Assembly: GCA_004555955.1 (NCBI GenBank)
Contig: SFJG01000001.1
Span: 1 to 64,000 of the forward strand
DNA from: Bacteroidales bacterium
Lineage (GTDB): Bacteria > Bacteroidota > Bacteroidia > Bacteroidales > Muribaculaceae
Direction: 5' to 3'
Length of the DNA: 64,000 nt
The notes below the pieces were generated by a model that was not told where the DNA came from, searched no databases, and saw only the letters and a program-made list of their open reading frames with translations. Positions 63,708 to 64,000 of the stretch are shown in pieces (within the stretch, counting starts at the first letter, position 1; each line of letters begins with the position of its first letter). A program made the translations under genes and the position numbers.

Positions 63708-63730
63708 ATGTTAGATGTTAGATGTTAGAG
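63689..63730. repeat. Heptamer tandem repeat across the folK stop
   Basis: Six tandem units of GTTAGAG or GTTAGAT run from inside the last folK codons past its TAG stop. As 7 is not a multiple of 3, a change in unit number would alter the C-terminus. Confidence 0.8.
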
Positions 63731-63753
63731 AGAGAAAGGGGTATATAAGCAAC

Positions 63754-63787
63754 AAAAAAAGCATCACAAATCAACGATTTGCAATGC
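63754..63787 (-). terminator. Terminator of tRNA-Leu
   Basis: On the minus strand, GCATTGCAAATC and GATTTGTGATGC pair (one internal mismatched pair) around a 3-base loop, followed by seven T (63754-63760). Confidence 0.8.
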
Positions 63788-63797
63788 TTAGCCTCTG

Positions 63798-63881
63798 TAC
63801 CCGAGATCGGACTCGAACCGACAAGGTTGTTACACCACTAGAACCTGAAACTAGCGCGTCTACCAATTTCGCCACCCGGGT
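63798..63881 (-). tRNA. tRNA-Leu (CAG)
   Basis: An 84-base cloverleaf on the minus strand. The acceptor ACCCGGG pairs with CTCGGGT (one G-U), the discriminator is A, and CCA is not encoded. The D-arm region TGGCGAAATTGGTAGACGC is typical of leucine tRNAs. The anticodon loop is TTCAGGT, giving anticodon CAG. The variable arm is long, as in class II tRNAs, and the T-loop is GGTTCGAGTCC. Confidence 0.93.
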
Positions 63882-63890
63882 TTGTGACTG

Positions 63891-63920
63891 CAAAGATAGT
63901 GCAAAAAAATTGTAAAACAA
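63891..63920 (-). promoter_or_regulatory. Promoter of tRNA-Leu
   Basis: The minus strand has TTG (63918-63920), a 19-base spacer, then TATCTTTG (63891-63898), which starts transcription just before the tRNA 5' end. Confidence 0.65.
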
Positions 63921-63936
63921 TAATTTTTGCCCATTT

Positions 63937-63967
63937 TTTGCCCGTTGGAGGTTTTTATATACCTTTG
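63937..63967 (+). promoter_or_regulatory. Promoter of a gene beyond the window
   Basis: TTTG (63937-63940), a 19-base spacer, then TACCTTTG (63960-63967), pointing off the right edge. Confidence 0.6.
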
Positions 63968-64000
63968 CAAAAGATAAAGCAAATCCACAAAACTCAAAAA

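Noticed and set aside
63715..63915. A 66-codon frame over the tRNA-Leu region
   Set aside because: It overlaps the tRNA and its terminator and has no coding features.

Overview
The window looks like a stretch of chromosome from a Bacteroidales bacterium, perhaps close to Muribaculaceae. The signs are promoters of the Bacteroidetes type (-7 TAnnTTTG with TTG/TTTG about 19-20 bases upstream), proteins ending in type IX secretion (T9SS) sorting domains, a TonB-dependent receptor with a DUF5689 lipoprotein, and families typical of the phylum (DUF5683, DUF4836, DUF4143 ATPase, YfhO, a long signal peptidase I). GC is near one half by eye. The genus is inference. No CRISPR array, rRNA or complete insertion sequence was seen; there is one tRNA.

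Layout. 0.2-5.2 kb: rsmA-mgtE facing ilvE-HD hydrolase-lpxB. 5.2-8.7 kb: two copies of an 82-bp palindromic repeat and a large secreted leucine-rich-repeat protein. 8.8-11 kb: asnA-queF-queC. 11-17.1 kb: a three-gene outer-membrane operon (secreted endonuclease/exonuclease/phosphatase, TonB receptor, DUF5689 lipoprotein). 17.3-20.2 kb: dapB-lepB-wbqC. 20.2-22.6 kb: an accessory patch with a DUF4143 ATPase, 33-bp tandem repeats, a run of small hairpins and a segment bounded by inverted repeats. 22.6-24.1 kb: small membrane protein plus alanine dehydrogenase. 24.1-27.4 kb: a large secreted adhesin-like protein cut off from its T9SS domain by a frameshift. 27.6-31.3 kb: nadB-panB-thyA-folA. 31.3-34.5 kb: an orphan virion module (scaffold-like protein, major capsid protein, portal) with no other phage genes. 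34.7-38.2 kb: secreted S8 protease and a lipoprotein amidohydrolase. 38.3-43.3 kb: tcdA-lolD, a MITE-like element, yfhO and a methyltransferase. 43.3-50.6 kb: a metallopeptidase, then parA-parB-DUF5683-LysM transglycosylase. 50.9-54.7 kb: lrp, the HAD-ribF-upp operon and an AraC regulator. 55-58.2 kb: DUF4836 lipoprotein plus an ABC transporter. 58.4-63.7 kb: rimP-nusA-infB, a second MITE-like element and folK. 63.8 kb: tRNA-Leu.

Most genes are core metabolism and cell-envelope functions in short, tightly coupled operons. The most unusual content is (1) the capsid/portal/scaffold trio, kept open with no terminase, tail, lysis or integrase genes, and with a hydrophobic N-terminal segment on the capsid protein; (2) a recurrent palindrome related to AGAGCGCGCTCT, which overlaps the stop codons of three genes; (3) two MITE-like inverted-repeat elements that supply stop or start codons to neighbouring core genes; and (4) 33-bp repeats in front of the DUF4143 ATPase.
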